The notes under the pieces are model-generated. The model had not been told where the DNA came from. It saw nothing but the letters and a program-made list of their open reading frames with translations, and made no database searches. A program made the translations under genes and the position numbers. Shown here piece by piece: positions 36,883-46,283 of a stretch of 64,000 nucleotides of DNA. Origin of the DNA: Zhouia spongiae (GTDB lineage: Bacteria; Bacteroidota; Bacteroidia; Flavobacteriales; Flavobacteriaceae); assembly GCF_022760175.1 (NCBI RefSeq), contig NZ_CP094326.1, positions 1,848,804 through 1,912,803 on the forward strand. Reading direction: 5' to 3'. Position 1 is the stretch's first letter. Each line of letters starts with the position of its first letter.

Positions 36883-37881
36883 GTGAAAAAAGTTACTAAA
36901 GAAGTTTACCTGAAATGGTACGAAGACATGTTGTTCTGGAGAAAGTTTGAAGACAAGCTTGCAGCAGCATACATACAGCAAAAAGTAAGAGGGTTTCTTC
37001 ATTTGTATAACGGTCAGGAAGCCGTTTTAGCCGGATCTTTGCATGCCATCGATCCTAAAAAAGATAAACTGATAACAGCGTATCGTAATCACGTACAACC
37101 GATAGGAATGGGAGTAGACCCCCGACGTGTAATGGCTGAACTGTTTGGAAAAGGAACCGGGACATCTCAAGGCCTGGGAGGTTCGATGCACATCTTTTCT
37201 AAAGAGCATAACTTTTATGGAGGACACGGTATTGTAGGTGGGCAGATCCCTTTAGGGGCCGGACTTGCATTTGCAGATAAATATCAGGGAAGAGACGGAG
37301 TAACTTTATGTTACATGGGAGATGGAGCTGTACGTCAGGGTTCGCTCCATGAAACTTTTAACCTTGCCATGCTTTGGAAATTACCAGTTGTTTTTATCTG
37401 TGAAAACAATGGATACGCAATGGGTACTTCGGTTGAAAGAACTGCAAATCATACCGATATCTATAAATTGGGACTTGGTTATGATATGCCTTGTGGTCCG
37501 GTAGACGGAATGAATCCGGTAAAAGTGGCTGAAGCTGTTTCCGAAGCTGTTGAAAGAGCACGTAAAGGCGATGGACCTACATTTCTGGAAGTGAAAACTT
37601 ATAGGTATAGAGGGCACTCTATGTCTGATGCACAACACTATAGAACAAAAGAAGAGGTAGAAGAATACAAGAAGATCGATCCGATTACGCAGGTGCTCGA
37701 TATCATTAAGGAGAAGAAATACGCATCAAAAGCTAAGATTGATGAGATTAATAAGCGTGTAGTGGACTTGGTGAAAGAATGTGAACAGTTTGCTGAAGAA
37801 TCACCTTACCCGGAGAAAAATGTAATGTACGATACGGTATACGAACAAGAAGACTATCCGTTTTTATCACATAAACTTTAA
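36883..37881 (+). CDS. pdhA: Pyruvate dehydrogenase E1 component, alpha subunit
   Basis: Alpha subunit of the thiamin-diphosphate E1 enzyme, 332 residues. The ThDP-binding motif runs from GDGAVRQGSLHETFNLA to ENNGYAMGT near residues 145-185, and the phosphorylation-loop region is RYRGHSMSDAQHYR near 240. The start is taken as GTG at 36883 because relatives begin MK-(V/I)-TKEVYLKWYEDML; a TTG at 36865 would add six residues. The E1 beta gene is not here; the E2 gene follows six bases later, as is usual in this family. Confidence 0.95.
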   Translation: MKKVTKEVYLKWYEDMLFWRKFEDKLAAAYIQQKVRGFLHLYNGQEAVLAGSLHAIDPKKDKLITAYRNHVQPIGMGVDPRRVMAELFGKGTGTSQGLGGSMHIFSKEHNFYGGHGIVGGQIPLGAGLAFADKYQGRDGVTLCYMGDGAVRQGSLHETFNLAMLWKLPVVFICENNGYAMGTSVERTANHTDIYKLGLGYDMPCGPVDGMNPVKVAEAVSEAVERARKGDGPTFLEVKTYRYRGHSMSDAQHYRTKEEVEEYKKIDPITQVLDIIKEKKYASKAKIDEINKRVVDLVKECEQFAEESPYPEKNVMYDTVYEQEDYPFLSHKL

Positions 37882-37887
37882 TTAATA

Positions 37888-39507
37888 ATGGCAGAAATCA
37901 TTAACATGCCACGTTTGAGCGATACCATGGAAGAAGGTACCGTTGCAAAATGGCTTAAAAAAGTTGGGGACAAAGTAGAAGAAGGAGATATCCTGGCTGA
38001 AATAGAAACAGATAAGGCAACGATGGAGTTTGAATCTTTCTATTCCGGAACCTTGCTTCATATTGGTGTTCCCGAAGGGGAAACCACAAAAGTTGATGAG
38101 CTTTTGGCTATTATCGGTGAAGAGGGGGAAGATGTAAATGCCATTATTAATGGAAGCCAGCCTTCGGGAGAAGTAGAACAAAAAGCCGAAACGCCAGAAG
38201 AAGAAGCTAAGGCTGAGACGTCTGCCGGGGTGGTAACAATGCCGGAAGGTGTAGAGGTAGTAACCATGCCACGCCTGAGTGATACTATGGAGGAAGGTAC
38301 TGTAGCTTCATGGCTTAAGAAAGTTGGAGACGAGGTTACCGAAGGGGATATCCTTGCTGAAATAGAAACAGATAAGGCAACGATGGAATTTGAATCCTTC
38401 TATGCCGGAACCCTATTACATATAGGAGTGCAGGAGGGAGAGTCTGCTCCTGTTGATTCTGTGTTGGCTGTTATCGGGCCAAAAGGTACAGATGTAAATG
38501 CTGTACTGAGCGCTGCAAAATCAGGAACAGCTGCCGAAGCTCCGAAAGCTAAAGCAGAAGCCCCACCAATGCCTGCTAAGACGGAACAAGTTTCAGAAAG
38601 TACACCTGCACCTGTGGTTTCGACAACTTCAGGAGGTAGGATTTTTGCTTCACCACTGGCTAAAAAGATGGCAGCAGAAAAAGGTATCGATTTGGCTACC
38701 GTAAAAGGCACCGGTGAAAGCGGAAGAATTATTAAGAAAGATATTGAGAATTATAAACCGGTTGAAACTCCTGTTTCTACAGCAACCACCACCACTGGGG
38801 TAACAACATTTGTGCCGGCAGGACAGGAAAGCGCCGAAGAGGTTAAAAACTCTCAGATGCGTAAAACAATCGCGAAAAGATTGTCTGAATCTAAATTCAC
38901 AGCTCCTCATTATTACTTGACCATCGAAGTAGATATGGACAATGCAATGGCATCCAGGAAACAGATCAACAACCTGCCGGATACCAAAGTGTCGTTTAAC
39001 GATATGGTGGTTAAAGCTTGTGCAATGGCATTAAAGAAACATCCGCAGGTAAATACTTCCTGGAAAGGAGATGTGACCCAATATAATCATCATGTGCATG
39101 TTGGTGTGGCGGTAGCTGTAGACGAAGGCTTGGTGGTTCCTGTATTGAAGTTTACAGACCAGCTGACTTTGACTCAGATCGGAAGTCAGGTAAAAGATCT
39201 GGCAGGGAAAGCCAGAAATAAAAAACTGACCCCTGCCGAGATGGAAGGAAGCACTTTTACCGTGTCTAACCTTGGAATGTTCGGCATTCAGGAATTTACC
39301 TCTATTATCAATCAGCCGAATTCTGCTATTCTTTCAGTAGGAGCCATCGTTCAGAAACCTGTTGTTAAAGATGGTCAGATTGTAGTCGGGAATACAATGA
39401 AAGTAACCTTAGCATGCGATCACCGAACAGTAGACGGTGCTACGGGAGCTCAATTCCTTCAGACGCTGAAAGCATACATGGAGAATCCTGTTACAATGCT
39501 TGCGTAA
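37888..39507 (+). CDS. pdhC: Pyruvate dehydrogenase E2, dihydrolipoamide acetyltransferase
   Basis: E2 core of pyruvate dehydrogenase, 539 residues: two lipoyl domains (about 2-78 and 122-198; lipoyl lysines K43 and K163 in ETDKATMEF), Ala/Pro/Glu-rich linkers, a peripheral-subunit-binding domain near 250-285 (IFASPLAKKMAAEKGIDL) and the acetyltransferase domain with catalytic CDHRTVDGATG near 510. The two lipoyl domains are nearly identical at DNA level around the lysines. Confidence 0.97.
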   Translation: MAEIINMPRLSDTMEEGTVAKWLKKVGDKVEEGDILAEIETDKATMEFESFYSGTLLHIGVPEGETTKVDELLAIIGEEGEDVNAIINGSQPSGEVEQKAETPEEEAKAETSAGVVTMPEGVEVVTMPRLSDTMEEGTVASWLKKVGDEVTEGDILAEIETDKATMEFESFYAGTLLHIGVQEGESAPVDSVLAVIGPKGTDVNAVLSAAKSGTAAEAPKAKAEAPPMPAKTEQVSESTPAPVVSTTSGGRIFASPLAKKMAAEKGIDLATVKGTGESGRIIKKDIENYKPVETPVSTATTTTGVTTFVPAGQESAEEVKNSQMRKTIAKRLSESKFTAPHYYLTIEVDMDNAMASRKQINNLPDTKVSFNDMVVKACAMALKKHPQVNTSWKGDVTQYNHHVHVGVAVAVDEGLVVPVLKFTDQLTLTQIGSQVKDLAGKARNKKLTPAEMEGSTFTVSNLGMFGIQEFTSIINQPNSAILSVGAIVQKPVVKDGQIVVGNTMKVTLACDHRTVDGATGAQFLQTLKAYMENPVTMLA

Positions 39508-39530
39508 ATAAAAAGCTAAATATATTTTTA

Positions 39531-39570
39531 GAAAGCTGCTTTGTTTCTCAATAAAGCAGCTTCTTTTTTT
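39531..39570 (+). terminator. Terminator of pdhA-pdhC
   Basis: AGCTGCTTT / AAAGCAGCT stem with a ten-base loop followed by TTCTTTTTTT, 24 bases past the pdhC stop. Confidence 0.88.
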
Positions 39571-39598
39571 ATCTTTATAAGCTAATAAACTAATTTAT

Positions 39599-40561
39599 AT
39601 GATGAAAAGAATACTTTTACTCACACTCATCGGTCTAACCACTTTTGGTTGTAAGTCTTTGCCGAATAAAAAATATGGTCCGAGAAACAATGCAGAATCA
39701 GTAACAGAAAAATCAGTTGCTGAAATTATGAAGCAGCTTTCGGCAGACGAACTGACAGGGCGTGACTCAGGAACAAAAGGTATAGAATTAGCGGCAGATT
39801 ATATTGAGTATGTCTTTGCTAACAGTAAAGTAGAACCGTTCTTTCAGAGTTATAAAGACAGTCTGTCTAACTTTAAAAATGCATATAATGTAGTAGGGGT
39901 AGTAGCGGGGAGTGATCCGGATTTAAAAAATGAATATATCCTTATCGGAGCTCATTATGACCATGTAGGGATTATTGATGCTGTAGAAAACGACTCCATA
40001 GCCAACGGAGCCAATGACAATGCTTCCGGAACAACAGCCGTTATGGAACTGGCAGAATATTTCGGAAAGAAGAGAACGAACAGAAGAAGTATCATTTTTG
40101 CCTTATTTTCGGCAGAAGAAAAAGGATTGTTAGGTTCGGCACATCTTGCGCCTAAGTTAAAAAAGGAAGATATCGATTTATATGCCATGGTAAATTTCGA
40201 AATGATCGGTGTTCCCATGCAGCAGGATTATACAGCATATATAACCGGATATAACGATTCAAATATGGCTGAAAAGATGAATGAGTATGCAGAGGAGAAA
40301 GATTTAGTAGGATTTCTTCCGCAGGCAAAAGAATACAATCTTTTTAAGCGTTCTGATAATTATCCTTTTTATGAGGCCTTTAAGGTGCCTTCGCAGACGT
40401 TATGTACCTTCGATTTTACGAATTACGATTATTACCATCATGTAGATGATGAGTTTTCGGAAATAGATATTCCTCATATGACTTCCTTTATTAATAAAAT
40501 GATTCCGGTTATTGAGAAAATGGCCAATACTCAAAACAAAGACATAAAATTCCATGAGTGA
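39599..40561 (+). CDS. M28 family zinc metallopeptidase, lipoprotein
   Basis: Aminopeptidase-type lipoprotein of 320 residues. The lipobox is TTFGC (Cys18). Di-zinc ligands are His119 (GAHYDHVG), Asp140 (NGANDNASGT), the Glu pair in SAEEKGLLGS, Glu in NFEMIG and His in YYHHVDDEF. It should trim peptides in the periplasm or at the outer membrane. Two adjacent ATGs (39599 and 39602) are equivalent. Its end overlaps the next gene by eight bases, so the two are coupled. Confidence 0.92.
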   Translation: MMKRILLLTLIGLTTFGCKSLPNKKYGPRNNAESVTEKSVAEIMKQLSADELTGRDSGTKGIELAADYIEYVFANSKVEPFFQSYKDSLSNFKNAYNVVGVVAGSDPDLKNEYILIGAHYDHVGIIDAVENDSIANGANDNASGTTAVMELAEYFGKKRTNRRSIIFALFSAEEKGLLGSAHLAPKLKKEDIDLYAMVNFEMIGVPMQQDYTAYITGYNDSNMAEKMNEYAEEKDLVGFLPQAKEYNLFKRSDNYPFYEAFKVPSQTLCTFDFTNYDYYHHVDDEFSEIDIPHMTSFINKMIPVIEKMANTQNKDIKFHE

Positions 40562-41243
40562 CAAGAAAAATGTGATTATAACAGGAGTTAGCAGGGGAAT
40601 AGGATTTGAGCTGGTCAAGCTTTATGCTGAAGCTGGACATAAAGTGATGGCTTTATCGAGAAATAATGAACCCGTTGCGGCTTTAAACCACCCGAATGTT
40701 ACCGGGTTTTCCTTCGACCTCAGTTTAGATAATGACATAGATAAGGTAAAGGATATTCTGGAAAGGGAATGGAAAAAAGTAGATATACTCATTAATAACG
40801 CAGGAAAATTGCTAAATAAGCCTTTTGCAACTACCACAAGAAATGAGTTTGAAGCCGTTTATAAAGTTAATGTTTTCGGACTGGCAGAATTAACACGAAT
40901 TGTTACCCCCTTTATGTCCAGGGAAGGTCATGTGGTAAGTGTAAGCAGTATGGGGGGGGTTCAAGGAAGTATGAAATTCCCCGGGCTTTCCGCTTACAGC
41001 TCATCAAAAGGTGCTGTTATTACATTAACAGAATTATTGGCTGAAGAATATAAAGAAACCGGGCCATCTTTTAATGTACTTGCTTTGGGAGCCGTACAAA
41101 CTGAAATGTTAGCAGAGGCATTCCCGGGCTATAGAGCACCATTGTCTGCCCTGCAAATGGCAACTTATATTTTTGAGTTTGGATTAACAGGGCAGAAATA
41201 TTATAACGGTAAATTGCTCCAAGTGTCTAATAGTACCCCGTAA
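40554..41243 (+). CDS. Short-chain dehydrogenase/reductase
   Basis: NAD(P)-dependent oxidoreductase of the classical SDR type, 229 residues: cofactor motif ITGVSRGIGFE near residue 10, NNAG near 84, catalytic Ser and YSSSKGA near 125-150. The substrate is not evident. It overlaps the M28 peptidase gene upstream and is ten bases from the SprT-like gene. Confidence 0.92.
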   Translation: MSDKKNVIITGVSRGIGFELVKLYAEAGHKVMALSRNNEPVAALNHPNVTGFSFDLSLDNDIDKVKDILEREWKKVDILINNAGKLLNKPFATTTRNEFEAVYKVNVFGLAELTRIVTPFMSREGHVVSVSSMGGVQGSMKFPGLSAYSSSKGAVITLTELLAEEYKETGPSFNVLALGAVQTEMLAEAFPGYRAPLSALQMATYIFEFGLTGQKYYNGKLLQVSNSTP

Positions 41244-41253
41244 ATTTTTTTGA

Positions 41254-41850
41254 ATGCACAAAGTGTTAAAAAAATATGTGCCGGAAAGTGCAGCCTCCCC
41301 GTGCTTTGAACTTATAAAACAAAATGGCGTACACCTTAAAGTGGTGAATGAGCGGGTAACACGCCATGGAGATTACAGGAGGTTAGAAAACGGAATGCAT
41401 CAGATAACCGTTAATGCTAATTTGAACAAATACCGCTTTTTGATCACGCTGATCCACGAAATAGCACATTTGGTGGCATTTCAAAAGTTTGGCAGGCATA
41501 TAAAACCCCACGGAAATGAATGGAAGTATACTTTTCAGCAGTTGATGCTGCCTTTTATCAGGCCCGAGGTCTTTCCGTTGTCATTGCTTCCGGTTCTTGC
41601 ACATCATTTTAAAAACCCCAAAGCCAGTAGCGATACGGATGCCAAATTGTCTCTGGCATTGAAACAGTTTGATGAAGGCCCTGATAAAACCTTTATCTTT
41701 GAATTGCCTTATGGAAGTTTGTTCAGGATTTACAACGGCAGAATTTTTAAAAAAGGAAATAGAAAGATTAAGCGATATGAGTGCATGGAAGTGGCCACAG
41801 GGAGAATATATCTTTTTCAGCCAAATGCTGAAGTAGAACAGCTCCGGTGA
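41254..41850 (+). CDS. SprT-like zinc metalloprotease domain protein
   Basis: 198 residues with the metalloprotease motif LIHEIAHLVAF near residue 68 and a following HGNEWK that gives the third ligand region, as in the SprT/Spartan-like domain. The C-terminal part ends in a small beta-rich region (KRYECMEVATGRIYLF). Cellular role in bacteria is not settled. It lies within a co-directional gene string. Confidence 0.88.
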   Translation: MHKVLKKYVPESAASPCFELIKQNGVHLKVVNERVTRHGDYRRLENGMHQITVNANLNKYRFLITLIHEIAHLVAFQKFGRHIKPHGNEWKYTFQQLMLPFIRPEVFPLSLLPVLAHHFKNPKASSDTDAKLSLALKQFDEGPDKTFIFELPYGSLFRIYNGRIFKKGNRKIKRYECMEVATGRIYLFQPNAEVEQLR

Positions 41851-41909
41851 TGAGACCTTCCATAATGAGTGAAATCATAAGCTTGAGTAGAAAATAAATC
41901 TCTGTAAAG

Positions 41910-42989
41910 ATGAATGAAAATTATTATGCGGTATTGATGGCAGGTGGAGTCGGTTCTCGTTTTTGGCCTTTAAGCACCCAGAATTATCCAAAACAATTTC
42001 ACGACCTTCTTGGGGCAGGGCAAACACTGATCCAGAAAACGTTTTCCCGTTTAAATAAATTCATACCGAAAGAAAATATCCTCATTCTCACCAATGAACG
42101 TTATAAAGAGTTGGTGTTAGAACAGTTAAACGGGATAGCGGAAGAGCAGGTTGTTCTTGAACCGGAAAGAAGAAATACAGCCCCTGCGATATTATATGCT
42201 TCTTTAAAAATCTTGAAAAAGAACCCAAATGCTTTGATGTTAGTCGCGCCCAGCGATCACTGGATCGAAGATGAAAAAGCATTTGAGAAGAATATTAAAA
42301 GGTGTTTCAGGGAGTGTGAAGAGCGGGAAGTGTTGATGACCTTAGGGGTGAAACCAAGTTTCCCCAACACCGGATACGGCTATATTGAGTTTAAAAAGAA
42401 GTCGGGGGTCGATATTAAAAAGGTAAGACAATTTCGTGAAAAACCAGATTATGAAACTGCAAAGATCTTTTTGACCAAGGGGAACTTTTTATGGAATGCA
42501 GGGATTTTTGTCTGGAGTGTAGGTAGTATTGTTAAGGCATTCGAAAAATTCCAGCCGGAGTTATACCAGCTATTTGCTAAAGGAATGAAAGTGTATAACA
42601 CTCAGGATGAAGCGGTGTTTATAGACGGAAATTACACGAATACCCCTGATATTTCAATAGATTATGCCATTCTTGAACATGCAAAAAACATCCATGTTTT
42701 GCCGGCAGGATTCGATTGGAACGACCTCGGAACTTGGGGATCGTTGTATAACGAATTGGGAAAAGATGGAAATCAGAATGCCATTTTAAATGCAAAAACA
42801 CTATTAACCAACAGTAATCGAAACATCATAAAGACAGGTCCGGGAAAAATTGTCGTTATGGAAGGATTAAATGATTATATTGTGGTAGACAAAGACGAAA
42901 TATTATTAATTTATCCAAAAGAAAAGGAACAGGATATTAAAAATGTTCTGGTGTCCGTTAAGCAAAAACTTGGCGATCATTTAATATAA
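41910..42989 (+). CDS. manC: Mannose-1-phosphate guanylyltransferase
   Basis: Makes GDP-mannose from mannose-1-phosphate and GTP, 359 residues; a single nucleotidyltransferase domain without the fused isomerase of longer ManC proteins. Motifs are LMAGGVGSRFWPLS near residue 10, EPERRNTAPAI near 85, APSDHWI and FREKP near 170. It supplies sugar nucleotide for surface polysaccharide. It is followed three bases later by the DUF389 gene. Confidence 0.94.
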   Translation: MNENYYAVLMAGGVGSRFWPLSTQNYPKQFHDLLGAGQTLIQKTFSRLNKFIPKENILILTNERYKELVLEQLNGIAEEQVVLEPERRNTAPAILYASLKILKKNPNALMLVAPSDHWIEDEKAFEKNIKRCFRECEEREVLMTLGVKPSFPNTGYGYIEFKKKSGVDIKKVRQFREKPDYETAKIFLTKGNFLWNAGIFVWSVGSIVKAFEKFQPELYQLFAKGMKVYNTQDEAVFIDGNYTNTPDISIDYAILEHAKNIHVLPAGFDWNDLGTWGSLYNELGKDGNQNAILNAKTLLTNSNRNIIKTGPGKIVVMEGLNDYIVVDKDEILLIYPKEKEQDIKNVLVSVKQKLGDHLI

Positions 42990-42992
42990 TAT

Positions 42993-44453
42993 ATGGAAGG
43001 AAATACAAATAATAATCAGGAAGAAAAAATTCAGGAAGAAAAGATCAATCAAAGTACAGACAAGGTAAAGAAGGATTTTTCGGGATTTTTAGGCAGTTTA
43101 AAAACCTTTTTAGCCGATCTTCTTGATATAAGGGGAAATACCGACCAGGAAACTACTATAGAAGGAATTAAAGGAGATATAGCATTTAAGGGACATACAT
43201 CCTGGATTCTGATATGTTCCATCTTTATAGCTTCGGTAGGCTTAAATGCAAATTCCACCGCAGTTGTAATCGGAGCCATGTTAATTTCGCCGTTAATGGG
43301 ACCTATTTTAGGGATGGGAATGTCGTTGGCCATCAATGATATCGACACGCTGAGAAGATCGGTAAAGAATTTTGTCGTAATGGTGGTATTGAGTGTTTTA
43401 ACGGCATTTTTATTTTTTAAATTATTTCCGTTACAAGACGAATCTTCCGAGTTATTGGCAAGGACCGCTCCGGATATACGCGACGTATTGATCGCTTTCT
43501 TTGGTGGGCTCGCCCTGGTGATTGCCCGGGCAAAGAAAGGTACCATAGCAAGTGTGATTTTTGGAGTTGCCATTGCTACTGCCCTAATGCCGCCTTTATG
43601 TACGGTAGGTTTTGGCCTGGCTGTCTGGAATCTGCAATACGCCGGCGGTGCCATGTACCTCTTTATCATTAACACCATTTTTATAGGTCTGGCTACCTTT
43701 TTGGTGCTGAAGATTCTTCGGTTTCCGATGGTACGCTATGCCAATTCGGCAAGAAGACGTTTTATAGCCAGAATTGCTTCTGTTGTGGCCATTATTGTTA
43801 TAGTTCCGGCCTTGTTTACGTTTTATAATGTTTGGCAGGAGTCAATGTTTAAAAAAGACGCCAACCAGTTTATTAATGAAAAAGTAAAAACCTATCAATT
43901 CTCAGGCCAGGGATACTTTTTGGATAAATACAATACAATCGAATATAACGGGGGAGATAACCCGGTTATTGAGTTGGTGTTTGGAGGAGGAGAGTCTATT
44001 CCGGATAATGTGATCCAGACATGGAGAACACAGATGGCAACCTACCCTTATCTCGAAAATGCCCATCTTGAAATCAAAGGAGGAAAAGACGATTCCGAAG
44101 AAAAATTTAAATATGTCTCTGAACTCTATGAATCTAAAAAGAGAGAGATGGAAACAAAAGATCAACGTATCTCGGTACTTGAAAATGAATTGGAAAAGCT
44201 AAGTATGTATGCTTATAATCAAATTCCATTTGCAGAAATAAGTAAAGAAGCCAAGATCAATTACCAGAATCTGGAAGAATTTGCCTTTGCTTTTCAAATG
44301 AAAACGAATTATGAAAAAACAGATACCATTCCGGTATTTTATATAAAGCTGAAAAAGAGTTCGGCAACAGCGGCCAATGAATTGGAGAAAATGAAAGAAT
44401 GGCTGAAAGTAAGAACCAATAATGCCAAAGTAGAAGTCAGGCAATTAGATTAA
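42993..44453 (+). CDS. DUF389 family membrane protein with long C-terminal domain
   Basis: 486 residues. After a hydrophilic start there are about six helices (residues 70-290) with the DUF389 features NSTAVVIGAMLISPLMGPILGMG and FGVAIATALMPPLCTVGFGLA. The C-terminal 200 residues are soluble, contain a likely coiled coil (SELYESKKREMETKDQRISVLENELEKL, described by ends only as about 365-400) and would face the periplasm. Function is unknown in bacteria. The gene is coupled to manC and ends at a bidirectional terminator. Confidence 0.85.
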   Translation: MEGNTNNNQEEKIQEEKINQSTDKVKKDFSGFLGSLKTFLADLLDIRGNTDQETTIEGIKGDIAFKGHTSWILICSIFIASVGLNANSTAVVIGAMLISPLMGPILGMGMSLAINDIDTLRRSVKNFVVMVVLSVLTAFLFFKLFPLQDESSELLARTAPDIRDVLIAFFGGLALVIARAKKGTIASVIFGVAIATALMPPLCTVGFGLAVWNLQYAGGAMYLFIINTIFIGLATFLVLKILRFPMVRYANSARRRFIARIASVVAIIVIVPALFTFYNVWQESMFKKDANQFINEKVKTYQFSGQGYFLDKYNTIEYNGGDNPVIELVFGGGESIPDNVIQTWRTQMATYPYLENAHLEIKGGKDDSEEKFKYVSELYESKKREMETKDQRISVLENELEKLSMYAYNQIPFAEISKEAKINYQNLEEFAFAFQMKTNYEKTDTIPVFYIKLKKSSATAANELEKMKEWLKVRTNNAKVEVRQLD

Positions 44454-44482
44454 AAAAAGGAGTTTTACACTCCTTTTTTTAA
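44453..44482. terminator. Bidirectional terminator
   Basis: AAAAAAAGGAGT, short loop, ACTCCTTTTTTT: symmetric with A and T runs on both sides, between convergent DUF389 and ABC transporter genes. Confidence 0.92.
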
Positions 44483-45246
44483 TTCCTTTCTTCTATATAC
44501 ATCTGCCTTACCTTCTTAAACAGTTCTGATGAATATACAAAATCGGTAACGGCATCATTATCGGTTTTAAAAATCTCGTTATTGGTACCTTCCCATTCCT
44601 TATAGCCGTCTTTTAAAAAAACAATTTTCTCACCGATCTCCATTACAGAATTCATATCATGGGTATTAATAACGGTTGTAATATCATACTCCTTGGTGAT
44701 TTCCTGGATCAGGTTGTCGATCAGAATGGCTGTTTTCGGATCCAGACCTGAGTTGGGTTCATCACAAAATAGATATTTAGGGTTGTTTACAATGGCTCTT
44801 GCAATGGCGACACGTTTTTGCATTCCTCCGGAAAGTTCAGCGGGGTATTTGCCGTGAGCATCTTTCAGGTTGACCCGTTTCAATACGAAATCGACCCTTT
44901 CCTTCATTTCATCATATTCTTTATGAGTAAACATTTTTAAAGGAAACATTACATTTTCTTCGACATTCATAGAATCGAATAGAGCACTTCCCTGAAAAAC
45001 CATTCCCATTTCCTGCCGCAAATCCCTTTTTTCATCATCATCGAGTTCTGAATAGATTTTACCATCATATACAATCTTCCCTTGATTTGGGGTGTGTAAA
45101 CCTAGTAATGACTTCAGGAATACTGTTTTTCCCGAACCGCTTTGTCCGATAATCAAGTTGGTCTTCCCTTTGTCAAAAACAGTCGAAATCCCCTTTAAAA
45201 TTTCGGTCTCTCCAAACGATTTATGCAAGTCTTCTACTACGATCAT
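44479..45246 (-). CDS. Mla-like ABC transporter ATP-binding protein
   Basis: ATPase of a lipid-transport ABC system, 255 residues: Walker A GQSGSGKT near residue 35, signature LSGGMQKRVAIARAI near 140, Walker B YLFCDEPNSGLDP near 160 and the switch His in INTHDMNSV. The closest named relative is MlaF (phospholipid transport between the membranes). It lies 78 bases after the permease gene. Confidence 0.9.
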   Translation of the reverse strand: MIVVEDLHKSFGETEILKGISTVFDKGKTNLIIGQSGSGKTVFLKSLLGLHTPNQGKIVYDGKIYSELDDDEKRDLRQEMGMVFQGSALFDSMNVEENVMFPLKMFTHKEYDEMKERVDFVLKRVNLKDAHGKYPAELSGGMQKRVAIARAIVNNPKYLFCDEPNSGLDPKTAILIDNLIQEITKEYDITTVINTHDMNSVMEIGEKIVFLKDGYKEWEGTNNEIFKTDNDAVTDFVYSSELFKKVRQMYIEERN

Positions 45247-45324
45247 AATTCAATATCAATAAATGACGAATCTTTTAATGTTAAATTTACGGGAATGTAC
45301 CTTATGGTTCGTTTCCGTTTCTGA

Positions 45325-46062
45325 TTACCCCAACATCATCTGAGTAACAATATAGTTTACTATAATGATTACAACACTGGTCCATACAAAAGATGTTGTA
45401 CTGGCCTTACCGACCTCTAAAGCGCCTCCTTTCATATAAAATCCATAAAATGCAGGAATTGTAGCCAATATAAAAGCAAAAATAATAGTCTTTGTAAAGG
45501 CATAAATAACATGAAAATCCTTAAAATCTACCTGTAAGCCCTGAATAAATTCAGCACTCGTGCTATACCCGCCAAAAACGGCAGCAGACCATCCGCCCAG
45601 AATCCCGAGATACATTCCTATGGCAATGACGAATGGATAAAGGAGCAAAGCAATGATTTTAGGAAATACCAGGTAATTAAGAGCATTGATTCCCATAACC
45701 TCCAGGGCATCAATTTGTTCCGTTACCCGCATGGTGCCAATACTGGAGGTTATATAAGAGCCCACTTTACCTGCCATAATTATCGATGTAAAGGTGGGGG
45801 CAAATTCTAGTATTACCGATTGTCGGGTGGCAAACCCGACCAGGTATTTTGGAATAAGCGGATTATCGATGTTTAAAGCGGTCTGTATGGCTACTACCCC
45901 TCCTACAAAAAAGGATATAAAAATAATAATACCCAGTGAGCCGTATATGAGATCGTCAATTTCTTTTAAAATTAAAGTCCTCATGATCGACCACTTTGTA
46001 GGTTTATTGAAGACTTCCTTTATCATTAAAAAGTACTTGCCTATATTTTGAAGATACTTCAT
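45325..46062 (-). CDS. MlaE family ABC transporter permease
   Basis: Membrane subunit of the same transporter, 245 residues with about five hydrophobic segments and the family motif EFAPTFTSIIMAGKVGSYITSSIGTMRVTEQIDALEVMG (given here as residues about 85-123; key part TEQIDALEVMG). An MCE/MlaD substrate-binding gene is not next to it, so the third component must lie elsewhere. Confidence 0.92.
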   Translation of the reverse strand: MKYLQNIGKYFLMIKEVFNKPTKWSIMRTLILKEIDDLIYGSLGIIIFISFFVGGVVAIQTALNIDNPLIPKYLVGFATRQSVILEFAPTFTSIIMAGKVGSYITSSIGTMRVTEQIDALEVMGINALNYLVFPKIIALLLYPFVIAIGMYLGILGGWSAAVFGGYSTSAEFIQGLQVDFKDFHVIYAFTKTIIFAFILATIPAFYGFYMKGGALEVGKASTTSFVWTSVVIIIVNYIVTQMMLG

Positions 46063-46196
46063 GTATAAAATTTCAGGTAATTATCAGAGAGCTATCCATC
46101 GCTACTGCATTTATAGTCAGCATGGTGAACTCTATGAGTTAAAAATAGAATAACTGAGGTAAAAATAATAATCTTAGGTGGTATTTTAACCAATAA

Positions 46197-46230
46197 TTGA
46201 AGTGAATAATAAACGAATGACTTATTTTTG
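46197..46230 (+). promoter_or_regulatory. Promoter of pafA
   Basis: TTG (46197-46199), 23 bases, TATTTTTG (46223-46230). Transcription would start near 46236, about 48 bases before the GTG start. I looked for but could not assign a phosphate-response operator. Confidence 0.6.
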
Positions 46231-46283
46231 TTTGCTTAGTGGTCGGAATAAGATAAAAATCAAATCAATAAATAAATCAGAAA

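Noticed and set aside
37888-38500. Repeat in pdhC as a repeat array
   Set aside because: It is the two lipoyl domains of one protein, with two units only.
43049-43678. 209-codon frame opposite the DUF389 gene
   Set aside because: Antisense shadow; the plus-strand gene has clear family motifs.
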